A DNA stretch of 64,000 bases from assembly GCF_014642675.1 (NCBI RefSeq), contig NZ_BMIS01000002.1:1-64000 (forward strand), given 5' to 3'. The position numbers and the translations under genes are program-made. The notes under the pieces were generated by a model. That model was not told the DNA's origin and did not search any database. It saw nothing but the letters and a program-made list of their open reading frames with translations. Positions 34,159 to 42,068 of this stretch are shown piece by piece. The DNA comes from Nesterenkonia cremea (lineage in GTDB: Bacteria > Actinomycetota > Actinomycetes > Actinomycetales > Micrococcaceae). Numbering within the stretch: position 1 is the first letter of the stretch; each line of letters opens with the position of its first letter.

Positions 34159-36204
34159 ATGTTTGAAGCAGCCACTGAGGCGCTATCCAGTTTCGCGGAT
34201 CCCGCGATGCTGCTCTACCTTGGCGCCGGAGTTTTGGTCGGGTTGATCATCGGTGTGATTCCTGGCCTGGGTGGAACTGGCGCAGTAGCCGTTCTCCTCC
34301 CGTTTGTCTTTGTTCTTGAACCCAATCAGGCCATTGCGCTGATCATCGGCGCAGTCGCGGTGGTCCACACCTCAGATGTCATCACCTCGGTGGTCCTGGG
34401 CATACCTGGGTCAGCCTCAGCGGCAGTGTTCCTGCTGGATGGCAACACCATGGCGAAGAAGGGCGAAGGCGGACGCGCCCTGTCTGCCAGTTTCATCGCC
34501 TCAACCCTAGGCGGCCTACTCGGCATTGTGGCGCTGACCCTTGTGATCCCGGTGGCGCGCCCCGTGGTGACAGCTTTCGGCTCACCGGAGATCTTTATGC
34601 TGATCCTGCTGGGTATCTTCCTCACCGCCCTGCTCTCTCAGGGCAATATGCTCAAAGGCCTGCTCATCGCCTCCTTCGGGCTGGCTTTGGGCATGATCGG
34701 CATGTCCCCGGTCTCAGCGGAGTATCGCTACACCTTCGGCTCTGAGTACCTGATGGAGGGCATCGGCCTGGTCGCGGTGGCTCTGGGTATCTACGGTGTC
34801 GCCGAGATCATTGACCTGGTGGCGCAGCGTGCCGCCGTCGCAGATAAGAAGGACATGGCACTTGGCGGCGGCTGGAGCAAGGGTGCCCGTGACGTCTTCC
34901 GCTACAAGGGCGATGTGCTGCGCGGCTCTGCGGTGGGCATCGGATCCGGCATCCTGCCCGGCGTCGGCGCCACGGCAGGGGCTTGGTTGGCCTATGGTCA
35001 GGCTCGAGCCATCGGCAGCCGAAAGCAGGATGCACGTTTCGGCAAGGGTGATCCGCGCGGTGTGATCGCTCCGTCGGCAGCTAGCAACGGGATCGAATCC
35101 GGTGCGCTTATCCCCACGCTGCTCTTCGGCGTTCCCGGGGCCGCACCGTTTGCGCTGCTGCTGGGTGTGCTGCTGATCTTCGGGATTCAGCCTGGCCCGG
35201 ATCTCATCGAACAGGATCTGGACCTGGTGTACTTCATCGTCTGGTCCTTCGCGATCGCTGCGGTGGTCGGCGCAGTGTTGGCCTTCTTCATGGCACGCCC
35301 GCTGGCCAAGCTGAGTTTCGTCCGGTTCCCTGTGCTGGCCGCCGCGCTGGTGCCGCTGCTGTTCATGAGCGGATTCCAAGAACCGCTGAACCTCAATGTC
35401 TTCTACGTGATGCTCGCCCTGGGTGTGGTCGGATGGATCTGCAAGATCACTAACATTCCGCGTGCGCCTTTCTTGATCGCCTACGTTCTGGCTGTTCCGC
35501 TGGAACGCTACTACTTCATCACCGTCTCGGCCTTCGAACCGGGCGAATGGATGACCCGCCCGTTCGTCGTCGTCGTGGCTCTGCTCCTGGTGGGCGTGAC
35601 CGGCTACCAGATATGGAAACGCAGCCGCAGGTCAGCCTCGGCCTCTGAGAACCAGGCGAGCGCGACGGCGCCGGACGGAACAGCTCCCCATGGTTCAGAG
35701 CTCGAACCGGTGCCTGAGAAAGAGGGTGAGGCTGAGGCCGAGCCGGAATCCTCGCCGACGCCTCCGTCTTTCGTGCATCTGCTGGTCAGCGGCGGCATGT
35801 TGCTGTTCTTTATCGCCGGCCTGCTGTTGGCCGCTGGCTTCTCTGATACTGGCCGGCTGTTCCCCTTCATCGTGGGTGGCCTCGGCGTCGCACTGAGTCT
35901 ATGTGCTCTGGTCAAAGATATTCGGGAGACCCGGTCTTCAGGTGGTCTGGGCCGGGTCGGTGCCGCGTTCAGAGATCAGCTCAAAGTGGTCGGCATCTCC
36001 CTGGCCTGGATCCTCGGTTTCATCTGGCTGGTGCTCTTGGTGGGTATGTTTGTGGGCACTGGCATCTTCTCTTTGGTTTTCCTGCTGGTGGTGGCCAGAA
36101 TGAAGCCACTGCCCGCAGTGATCTACACAGCGGTGATCGTAGCGGCGTTGTGGGCGCTGACGGAGTTCGCCGAGCTGATGGCTCCGGTGGGCTGGTTCCT
36201 CTAG
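34159..36204 (+). CDS. TctA-TctB fusion, membrane part of a tripartite tricarboxylate transporter
   Basis: A 681-residue protein whose first 490 residues are TctA (GVIPGLGGTGAVAVLLPFVF near 30-49, VLGIPGSASAAVFLLDGNTM near 76-95). A Glu/Pro-rich linker spans about 494-537. The last 140 residues have four helices and the TctB layout (FSDTGRLFPFIVGGLGVALS). TctA and TctB are normally separate, as in the operon at 23574-25629, so this is a one-chain membrane unit. GAAAGTA precedes ATG 34159. The linker makes frameshift artefacts unlikely because the frame is open throughout. Confidence 0.88.
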   Translation: MFEAATEALSSFADPAMLLYLGAGVLVGLIIGVIPGLGGTGAVAVLLPFVFVLEPNQAIALIIGAVAVVHTSDVITSVVLGIPGSASAAVFLLDGNTMAKKGEGGRALSASFIASTLGGLLGIVALTLVIPVARPVVTAFGSPEIFMLILLGIFLTALLSQGNMLKGLLIASFGLALGMIGMSPVSAEYRYTFGSEYLMEGIGLVAVALGIYGVAEIIDLVAQRAAVADKKDMALGGGWSKGARDVFRYKGDVLRGSAVGIGSGILPGVGATAGAWLAYGQARAIGSRKQDARFGKGDPRGVIAPSAASNGIESGALIPTLLFGVPGAAPFALLLGVLLIFGIQPGPDLIEQDLDLVYFIVWSFAIAAVVGAVLAFFMARPLAKLSFVRFPVLAAALVPLLFMSGFQEPLNLNVFYVMLALGVVGWICKITNIPRAPFLIAYVLAVPLERYYFITVSAFEPGEWMTRPFVVVVALLLVGVTGYQIWKRSRRSASASENQASATAPDGTAPHGSELEPVPEKEGEAEAEPESSPTPPSFVHLLVSGGMLLFFIAGLLLAAGFSDTGRLFPFIVGGLGVALSLCALVKDIRETRSSGGLGRVGAAFRDQLKVVGISLAWILGFIWLVLLVGMFVGTGIFSLVFLLVVARMKPLPAVIYTAVIVAALWALTEFAELMAPVGWFL

Positions 36205-36228
36205 GTCCACCGGATCGAACGCAGAGTG

Positions 36229-37440
36229 ATGACTCGACGACTGCGACGTGCCCGTGGTGGTCGCTGGCTGTGGACCATCTGCCTGGCCGCCGTTTTGGCT
36301 CAAACGGCGTTGCACCTGATCCGCCCGGTCACCAGCTATAAGGTGTTGGATCTGGGTGGCACAGCCACGGTCATCGGGGCCATCACTGCTGCCTATGCGT
36401 TGCTGCCGGTTCTGGCGGCTTCTCAGGTGGGTCGACTCTCGGACAATCGCTCGCGGTTGGGTCCGTGGATGATCCTGGGCGTGGCCGTGATGGCCTTCGG
36501 CTCAGGCCTGCTGGTGCTGGCCTGGGGCATGACACTCATGATTATCGGTTCGGCGCTTCTGGGGCTCGGGCACTTGGTGTTGACCATATGCATCCAGGCG
36601 GTCATTGCCCGGCGTGCTGTCCACGGCGGGCTGGAGGCCGGCTTCGGGTGGTTCACCGCAGCGAACTCCATCGGGCAGATGATCGGCCCGTTGTTGGGAG
36701 GCTGGTTGGTCGATGTGGGCCCATCAGGTTTGGCCATCAATATGGCACTGCTGCTGGGTCTGGTCATCGCGCTGCTGAGCGTTCCAGTGATTGTGGCCGG
36801 GCGGCGCGAGTTCACCTTGCCAGTGCACGCTGAAGGTCCACAAGACTCTGCCTCGGGGCGCAGCAGCTGGTCTCTGGTGCGCATGCCGCGGGTCGGGGTG
36901 ATCCTGTACTGCTCGGTGGGTTTCGTGGCGATGGTGGATATATTGGCCGCGTTCATGCCGCTGATCGGCGAGCAACGGGGAATCTCTGCCACGGTGATCG
37001 GGGCTCTTCTGGCGGTCCGGGGCGCAGCATCGGTGGTTTCCCGGGTGGTGCTGCCTTGGGCGGCTGATCAGTATCGCAATGAAACCTTGCTGCTCTCCAG
37101 CCTCCTCGGGGCGGCCGCCTGTTTCGCCACCATGCCCTTCGTGTTGGAGACCATGTGGCTGGCCGTGATGTTGACGGTGATCGGCGGTTTCACTCTGGGC
37201 ATCGGCCAGCCGGTCACCATGGGGATGATCTCCACTGCCGTGCCCTACGATCGCCGCGGTCAGGCTCTGGCGATTCGGCTGATGAGTTCACGCGCCGGTC
37301 AAGTAGTGATCCCCCTGGGTGCTGGGGCTTACGCAGGTGTCCTCGGGCCTGTCGCCGCACTTCAGCTGGCTGTCTTCGTGCTCATCAGCGCAGCGGGAGT
37401 GTCAGCTTTCATGGTCCGTGGGAATCCGCCGGATGAGTAG
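36229..37440 (+). CDS. Major facilitator superfamily transporter
   Basis: A 403-residue MFS carrier with 12 predicted helices in two halves. The loop 2-3 segment GRLSDNRSRLGPW is recognisable though degenerate. The substrate cannot be assigned; its place between a TTT transporter and a dehydrogenase suggests an organic acid or export of a pathway product (TcuC in the enterobacterial tricarballylate operon is also MFS). GTG 36226 directly precedes ATG 36229 and either may start the protein. It is 24 bp after the TctA-TctB gene. Confidence 0.85.
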   Translation: MTRRLRRARGGRWLWTICLAAVLAQTALHLIRPVTSYKVLDLGGTATVIGAITAAYALLPVLAASQVGRLSDNRSRLGPWMILGVAVMAFGSGLLVLAWGMTLMIIGSALLGLGHLVLTICIQAVIARRAVHGGLEAGFGWFTAANSIGQMIGPLLGGWLVDVGPSGLAINMALLLGLVIALLSVPVIVAGRREFTLPVHAEGPQDSASGRSSWSLVRMPRVGVILYCSVGFVAMVDILAAFMPLIGEQRGISATVIGALLAVRGAASVVSRVVLPWAADQYRNETLLLSSLLGAAACFATMPFVLETMWLAVMLTVIGGFTLGIGQPVTMGMISTAVPYDRRGQALAIRLMSSRAGQVVIPLGAGAYAGVLGPVAALQLAVFVLISAAGVSAFMVRGNPPDE

Positions 37441-37486
37441 GCACCGAGCGGCGAAATCTGGACAGAATGACATGACAGGAGATGAG

Positions 37487-38584
37487 ATGGAAGACATTTC
37501 GGCGCTGCAGCTGGCGCTGTTCGATGGGGATGGAATCGGGCCTGAGGTAGTCGCTGCGACCGAGCGAGTGCTCGAGGCGGTCCTTGAGGCCGCACACGTG
37601 GCGTGGGAGCCGATTCGGACACCCATAGGCTTCGCTTCGCTGGAATCTGAAGGGACTACCTTCCCCGCCCGTGCCCTTCAGCTTGCACGCACAGCCGATG
37701 GGATGGTGCTCGGCCCGGTCTCACATCTGGACTACCCTGAGGCCACGGCCGGTGGGATCAACCCCTCTGGAACTTTGCGCCGTGAACTGCAGCTTTATGC
37801 CAATGTTCGGCCCGCACGGACCTATGACGGCGTTCCCTGGCCCGCACAGGGTCCCTTCGACCTGGTGATCGTCCGTGAGAACACTGAAGGCTTCTATGCC
37901 GACCGCACCATGCACATGGGTACCGGTGAGGTCATGCCTACCCCGGACCTAGCGATGTCCTACCGGAAGGTCACCCGCGAGGGGTCCCTGCGGATTGCCC
38001 GCCATGCGTTCGAGCTGGCGCTGCGTCGTCGTCGTTCGGTCACCGCAGTGCATAAGTCCAATGTGCTGCGGGTCAGCGACGGCTTATTCCTCGAGTGTGT
38101 CCGCCAGGTGGCTGCCGACTACCCGGATGTCGAGTATCAGGAGGAGCTGGTTGATGCGGCGGCTGCTCTGCTGATCCGGGATCCTGCCCAGTTCGATGTC
38201 ATGGTCACGACCAACATGTTCGGCGATATCCTCTCCGACGAGGCCACTGAGCTCTCCGGTAGCATCGGCCTGGCTGCCTCCCTCAACGTGGGCGAACAGT
38301 ATGTCATGGCCCAGGCGCAGCACGGTTCTGCGCCTTCCCTCGCCGGAAAGGACGTGGCGAACCCGGCTTCGCTCGTCGGATCTGCCGCAATGCTGCTGGC
38401 CCATCTGGGTCGTCGTCGTGGCCAGGAGGCATTGCTCCGTGCCGCCGCAGGCATCGAAGACGGACTCGAGCATCTGGTCACTTCACCTGAGACTCGTACG
38501 CGCGATCTTGGGGGCACACTGGGCACTCAGGAGTTCGCCGAGAAGGTGGCGGCAGAGGCGGCACAGCGGGTCGAGCAACGCTGA
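37487..38584 (+). CDS. Isocitrate/isopropylmalate dehydrogenase-family beta-decarboxylating dehydrogenase
   Basis: A 365-residue member of the isocitrate/isopropylmalate/tartrate dehydrogenase family. The N-terminal FDGDGIGPEVVAATERVL is near 13-30. The substrate loop INPSGTLRRELQLYANVRPA is near 86-105, the catalytic Tyr is probably in RENTEGFYADR, the Lys in VHKSNVLRVSDG, and the metal-binding Asp residues in MFGDILSDEATEL. The INPSGT loop differs from true isocitrate and isopropylmalate enzymes, so another malate-type hydroxy acid is likely. AGGAGA lies 5 nt before ATG 37487; the ATG at 37472 is an alternative. Last gene of the plus-strand run. Confidence 0.85.
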   Translation: MEDISALQLALFDGDGIGPEVVAATERVLEAVLEAAHVAWEPIRTPIGFASLESEGTTFPARALQLARTADGMVLGPVSHLDYPEATAGGINPSGTLRRELQLYANVRPARTYDGVPWPAQGPFDLVIVRENTEGFYADRTMHMGTGEVMPTPDLAMSYRKVTREGSLRIARHAFELALRRRRSVTAVHKSNVLRVSDGLFLECVRQVAADYPDVEYQEELVDAAAALLIRDPAQFDVMVTTNMFGDILSDEATELSGSIGLAASLNVGEQYVMAQAQHGSAPSLAGKDVANPASLVGSAAMLLAHLGRRRGQEALLRAAAGIEDGLEHLVTSPETRTRDLGGTLGTQEFAEKVAAEAAQRVEQR

Positions 38585-38667
38585 ACGGGTGTTTGCCGGA
38601 CGCGCGCTTGACACCATTCCGGATGCATTTGCCGCGGAGGGGTGGCGCACGCCGACCTCACCTCACC

Positions 38668-38739
38668 GCATTGCGTACCCCATTGTGGTGAATGCGCGGA
38701 TCGTGTACTCCATTCACCACAATGGGGTACACGATCCGG
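38668..38739. repeat. Intergenic palindromic repeat, copy 3 of 3
   Basis: The strongest copy: GTACCCCATTGTGGTGAAT (38675-38693) is a perfect 19-bp inverted repeat of 38712-38730, with an 18-bp spacer that itself contains GATCGTGTACT, related to the arm ends. It lies between the convergent dehydrogenase and TPR genes and could form a long hairpin in RNA from either strand. Confidence 0.85.
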
Positions 38740-38751
38740 CCGGCGCCGCCC

Positions 38752-39195
38752 TCAGCGGGTCTGCTTCTCCATGGCGATGGCCCTGCGCATGGTCTTCCGC
38801 GCCCGCGCCCGGTCTGAGGCCACGTCATAGGCGATCGAGAGCCGGAACCAGCTGCGCCAGTCCTCGGGGTTCGACTCCGCCTCGGCGGCATAGCGCTGGA
38901 ACTGCTCATCGGCCTGGGTCTTATCCGCCCGGCCGCCGGGGGAACGCTCCACCGTGTCCTCGGGCAGGCCGTCCTCCGCGTCGAGGATCCGGCCCAGCCG
39001 CTCGGTCCTCCAACCGAAGGAGATCTCGCGCCAGAGCACCCACGCGCCGATGGCCACCAGCAGCAGCACGCCCACGCCGATCCCGCGGGCCAGCAGGTCA
39101 TCCACCCGCAGGAAGCGGAATGCGCTGACCACCGCACCCACCAGGAAGATGGAGAGCAGGGCGATCATCACGCCCGTCCAGAACTTCGCTTTCAC
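38752..39195 (-). CDS. Small membrane protein with TPR-like C-terminus
   Basis: A 147-residue protein with two N-terminal membrane helices (about 6-26 and 37-57) and a cytosolic tail. The tail has one tetratricopeptide-like helix pair, NPEDWRSWFRLSIAYDVASD, followed by RARARKTMRRAIAMEK. Similar genes next to dapB are common in Micrococcales, with no known function. It follows dapB on the same strand with a 19-bp gap, so it is probably co-transcribed. Confidence 0.75.
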   Translation of the reverse strand: MKAKFWTGVMIALLSIFLVGAVVSAFRFLRVDDLLARGIGVGVLLLVAIGAWVLWREISFGWRTERLGRILDAEDGLPEDTVERSPGGRADKTQADEQFQRYAAEAESNPEDWRSWFRLSIAYDVASDRARARKTMRRAIAMEKQTR

Positions 39196-39214
39196 TCGGT
39201 GAGTCCTCTCCGGC

Positions 39215-39976
39215 CTAGAGGCCCAGGTCCAGGTAGCCGTCCAGCCCGTGGGTCAGACCCGGGCGGGAGGCGGCGGTGCGCAGGCCCAGCAGCACGCCGG
39301 GCATGAAGGAGGCGCGATCGAAGGAGTCGTGCCGGAAGGTCAGCTGCTCACCGGCCGAGCCCAGCAGCACCTCCTGGTGGGCCACCAGTCCGCGCAGGCG
39401 CACCGAGTGGACGTGGATGTCCTCCACCACGGCGCCCCGGGCGCCGCCGGGGTCTTTCTGTGTGGCATCAGGGGAGGGCCCGACGCCGGCCTCCCGCCGC
39501 GCCTGTCCCATCAGCTCCGCGGTCCGCGCGGCAGTGCCGGAGGGGGCGTCCACCTTACCGGGGTGGTGCAGCTCGATGATCTCGGCGGATTCGAAGTACT
39601 GCGCAGCTTTGGCCGCGAAGGCCGAGGCCAGCACGGAGCCCAGGGCGAAGTTCGGGGCGATCAGCACGCCGACCTGCGGGTTCTGCTCCAGCAGGGCCTC
39701 CAAGCGGGCCAGGCGCTCGCCGTCCCAGCCGGTGGTCCCGACCACGGCGTGGAGTCCGTTCTCCGCGGCGAAGCGCACATTGTCCTCGGTGACGTCCGGG
39801 ACGGTCAGATCCACGATATGGGTGGCCCCGGCCTCCAGGACCTTCTTCAGCGAGTCACCGCGGCCCAGCGCGGCCACCAGCTCCATATCCTGTGCGTTCT
39901 CAACGGCCTTCACGGCCTCGGATCCCATCCGCCCTTGGGCGCCCAGGACGGCTGTACGAATGGCTGCATCACTCAT
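39215..39976 (-). CDS. dapB: 4-hydroxy-tetrahydrodipicolinate reductase DapB
   Basis: DapB of the lysine/diaminopimelate pathway, 253 residues. The nucleotide site LGAQGRMGSEAVKAV is near 10-24. The catalytic segment ELHHPGKVDAPSGTA is near 136-150, with the His pair and Lys in place. It reduces the product of DapA (46066-47028) with NAD(P)H. On the minus strand TAGTCT lies 6 nt before ATG 39976, indicating a leaderless message. It is divergent from the galactose regulator gene. Confidence 0.95.
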   Translation of the reverse strand: MSDAAIRTAVLGAQGRMGSEAVKAVENAQDMELVAALGRGDSLKKVLEAGATHIVDLTVPDVTEDNVRFAAENGLHAVVGTTGWDGERLARLEALLEQNPQVGVLIAPNFALGSVLASAFAAKAAQYFESAEIIELHHPGKVDAPSGTAARTAELMGQARREAGVGPSPDATQKDPGGARGAVVEDIHVHSVRLRGLVAHQEVLLGSAGEQLTFRHDSFDRASFMPGVLLGLRTAASRPGLTHGLDGYLDLGL

Positions 39977-40010
39977 GGGACCAGACTATCGCCCAGAGGC
40001 TTGTGTTCAG

Positions 40011-40044
40011 TTCTGTTGGATTCTGTTGGAACATGGTGTTTAAT
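40011..40044 (+). promoter_or_regulatory. Galactose operon promoter with tandem 10-bp operator-like repeat
   Basis: TTCTGTTGGA occurs twice in immediate tandem (40011-40020 and 40021-40030). TTGGAT (40016-40021) spans the junction and is 17 bp from TTTAAT (40039-40044), a plausible -35/-10 pair. The tandem repeat would therefore be an operator over the -35 box, suited to the DeoR-type repressor encoded just downstream. Confidence 0.5.
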
Positions 40045-40115
40045 GAGGGCCGTCACATCTCAGATCAGACACCTCACAGATCAGCATCACACACCACAGA
40101 CAGGAAGGATACGGC

Positions 40116-40946
40116 GTGCTGGCAGCTCAACGGCGAGCGGCGATCCGCAGTCTCATCGAGGCCGAAGGGGCCCTCAGCGTGGCCGACCTCTCGGGGCGCT
40201 TCGAAGTCTCCGATATGACCATCCGCCGCGACCTCGACGTTCTGGCCGCCGAAGGTCACCTGGCCAAGGTCCACGGCGGCGCGGTGGCCGCTGAGGAGAC
40301 CGAACCCCACCGGCGCACTGAGGAGCCCGGCTTCGAGGCCAAGTTCCTCCAGCAGGAGGCCCAGAAGAACGCCATCGCGCAGGAGGCCCTCGCCCTGGTC
40401 GAACCCGGGATGTCCGTAGGTCTCTCCGCCGGCACCACCACCTGGACCCTGGCTCAGCGGCTGACCGCCGTGCCTGACCTGACCGTGGTGACCAACTCTC
40501 CGCGCATCGCAGACACCTTCCACACGGTCGGCGACAGCCAGATCGTGATCCTCACCGGGGGAGTGCGCACCCCCTCCGACGCCTTGGTCGGACCCCTGGC
40601 GGTGAACTCGCTGAAGACCCTCCACTTGGACCTGCTCTTCTTCGGCACCCACGGATTCTCCGCCCGCACCGGCTTCACCACGCCCAACCTGCTCGAGGCC
40701 GAGACCAACCAGGCCCTGATCGGCACCGCCCAGCGCTCCGTGGCCCTGGCCGACCACAGCAAATGGGGAGTGGTCGGCATCGCGACCTACGCCGCGTTGG
40801 ACGAGATCCACACCCTGATCACCGACGCCGGTCTGGGCCGCCGCGCCCGGCAGGAGCTTGAAGAGCACGTGGAGCACGTGATCCTCGCCCAGGCCGGATC
40901 CGACCAGACCGCACCCGAAGCGCCCACCCCGAGGAGCCGTCCATGA
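40116..40946 (+). CDS. DeoR/GlpR-family repressor of the galactose operon
   Basis: A 276-residue DeoR-type regulator. The N-terminal helix-turn-helix LSVADLSGRFEVSDMTIRRD is at 20-39. The sugar-phosphate effector domain shows GLSAGTTTWTLA near 110-121, LTGGVRTPSDALVGPLA and the C-terminal ADHSKWG. Galactose 1-phosphate or a related sugar phosphate is the expected effector. AGGAAGGA precedes GTG 40116. It overlaps galT by 4 bp, so regulator and enzymes share one message. The last 20 residues are a non-conserved tail. Confidence 0.9.
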   Translation: MLAAQRRAAIRSLIEAEGALSVADLSGRFEVSDMTIRRDLDVLAAEGHLAKVHGGAVAAEETEPHRRTEEPGFEAKFLQQEAQKNAIAQEALALVEPGMSVGLSAGTTTWTLAQRLTAVPDLTVVTNSPRIADTFHTVGDSQIVILTGGVRTPSDALVGPLAVNSLKTLHLDLLFFGTHGFSARTGFTTPNLLEAETNQALIGTAQRSVALADHSKWGVVGIATYAALDEIHTLITDAGLGRRARQELEEHVEHVILAQAGSDQTAPEAPTPRSRP

Positions 40947-42067
40947 ATCTGACCCATGCCCATCTCGCCGACGGGCGCGACATCTTCTTCTTCGACGATG
41001 AGCCGCGCCAGCGCAGCGTCGAGGACCGCCGCGAGATCACGCGCCCCGAAGGCGGCAACGAGATGCGCTTCGACCCCTTCCTCCAGGAGTGGGTGGCCAT
41101 CGCCGCGGCCCGGCAGAACCGCACCCACCTGCCCAGCAGCGACCAGTGCCCGCTGTGCCCCTCCACCGAGGAGCGCTTCAGCGAGATCCCGCAGGCCCAG
41201 TACGACGTGGCCGTGTTCGAGAACCGTTTCCCGTCCTTTCGCGGGGATCAGCCGGTTCCCGCCGATCGGCTGAGCACCGCCGACGCCGAGGAGGAGGCCG
41301 CCGGCCTGCTCCAGCCAGGCTCCGGCCGCTGCGAGGTCGTCTGCTTCACCGATGAGCACACCTCCCAGCTGGCGCAGGCCTCCACCACCCGCATGCGCAC
41401 TGTGGTGGACGCCTGGGCCGCCCGCAGCGAGGCCCTGCTGCAGATGCCCGGCGTGGAGCAGGTCTACTGCTTCGAGAACCGCGGCGAGGAGATCGGGGTG
41501 ACCCTGCACCACCCGCACGGGCAGATCTACGGCTACCCCTTCATCACCCCGCGCACCCGCCGGATCCTGGACTCCGCCGCTGACTATGAGCAGCGCCGGG
41601 GCTCGGACCTCTTCGCCGATGTGCTCGCCGCCGAGCAGGCCGACGGCAGCCGGATCGTCCGCCGCACTGAGCATTGGACCGCCTTCATCCCAGCCTGGGC
41701 CCGTTGGCCCCTGGAGCTGCAGATCTGGCCCAACCGGCCCATCGAGCGGCTTCCGGAGCTCACCGACGCCGAACGCGACGACTTCGCCGAGCTCTACCTG
41801 GACATGCTGCGCCGCGGCGACCAGCTCTTCAGCGGCCGGCTGCCCTATATCTCCGGCTGGCAGCAGGCCCCGCGCTCAGCTTCCGAAGGCCTGATGCGCC
41901 TGCACTGCCAGCTCTTCTCCATCCGTCGGGCGGAGAACAAGCTGAAGTACCTGGCCGGCTCCGAATCCGGCATGGGCGTGTTCATCAACGATATCGCTCC
42001 CGAGGAGATGGCCCAGCGCCTGCGCGACCTCGCAGGCAGCACCGACCGCGCAGAACAGGAAGCCTGA
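40943..42067 (+). CDS. galT: Galactose-1-phosphate uridylyltransferase
   Basis: A 374-residue GalT of the Leloir pathway, exchanging UMP between UDP-glucose and galactose 1-phosphate. The zinc-type CPLC is near 69-72 and the active-site HHPHGQIYG near 190-198 (nucleophilic His in HPH). The C-terminal domain has NKLKYLAGSESGMGVFINDI. The ATGA start overlaps the DeoR stop. It is followed after 1 bp by galK. No galE is in the window, so the epimerase must be elsewhere. Confidence 0.95.
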   Translation: MNLTHAHLADGRDIFFFDDEPRQRSVEDRREITRPEGGNEMRFDPFLQEWVAIAAARQNRTHLPSSDQCPLCPSTEERFSEIPQAQYDVAVFENRFPSFRGDQPVPADRLSTADAEEEAAGLLQPGSGRCEVVCFTDEHTSQLAQASTTRMRTVVDAWAARSEALLQMPGVEQVYCFENRGEEIGVTLHHPHGQIYGYPFITPRTRRILDSAADYEQRRGSDLFADVLAAEQADGSRIVRRTEHWTAFIPAWARWPLELQIWPNRPIERLPELTDAERDDFAELYLDMLRRGDQLFSGRLPYISGWQQAPRSASEGLMRLHCQLFSIRRAENKLKYLAGSESGMGVFINDIAPEEMAQRLRDLAGSTDRAEQEA

Positions 42068-42068
42068 G

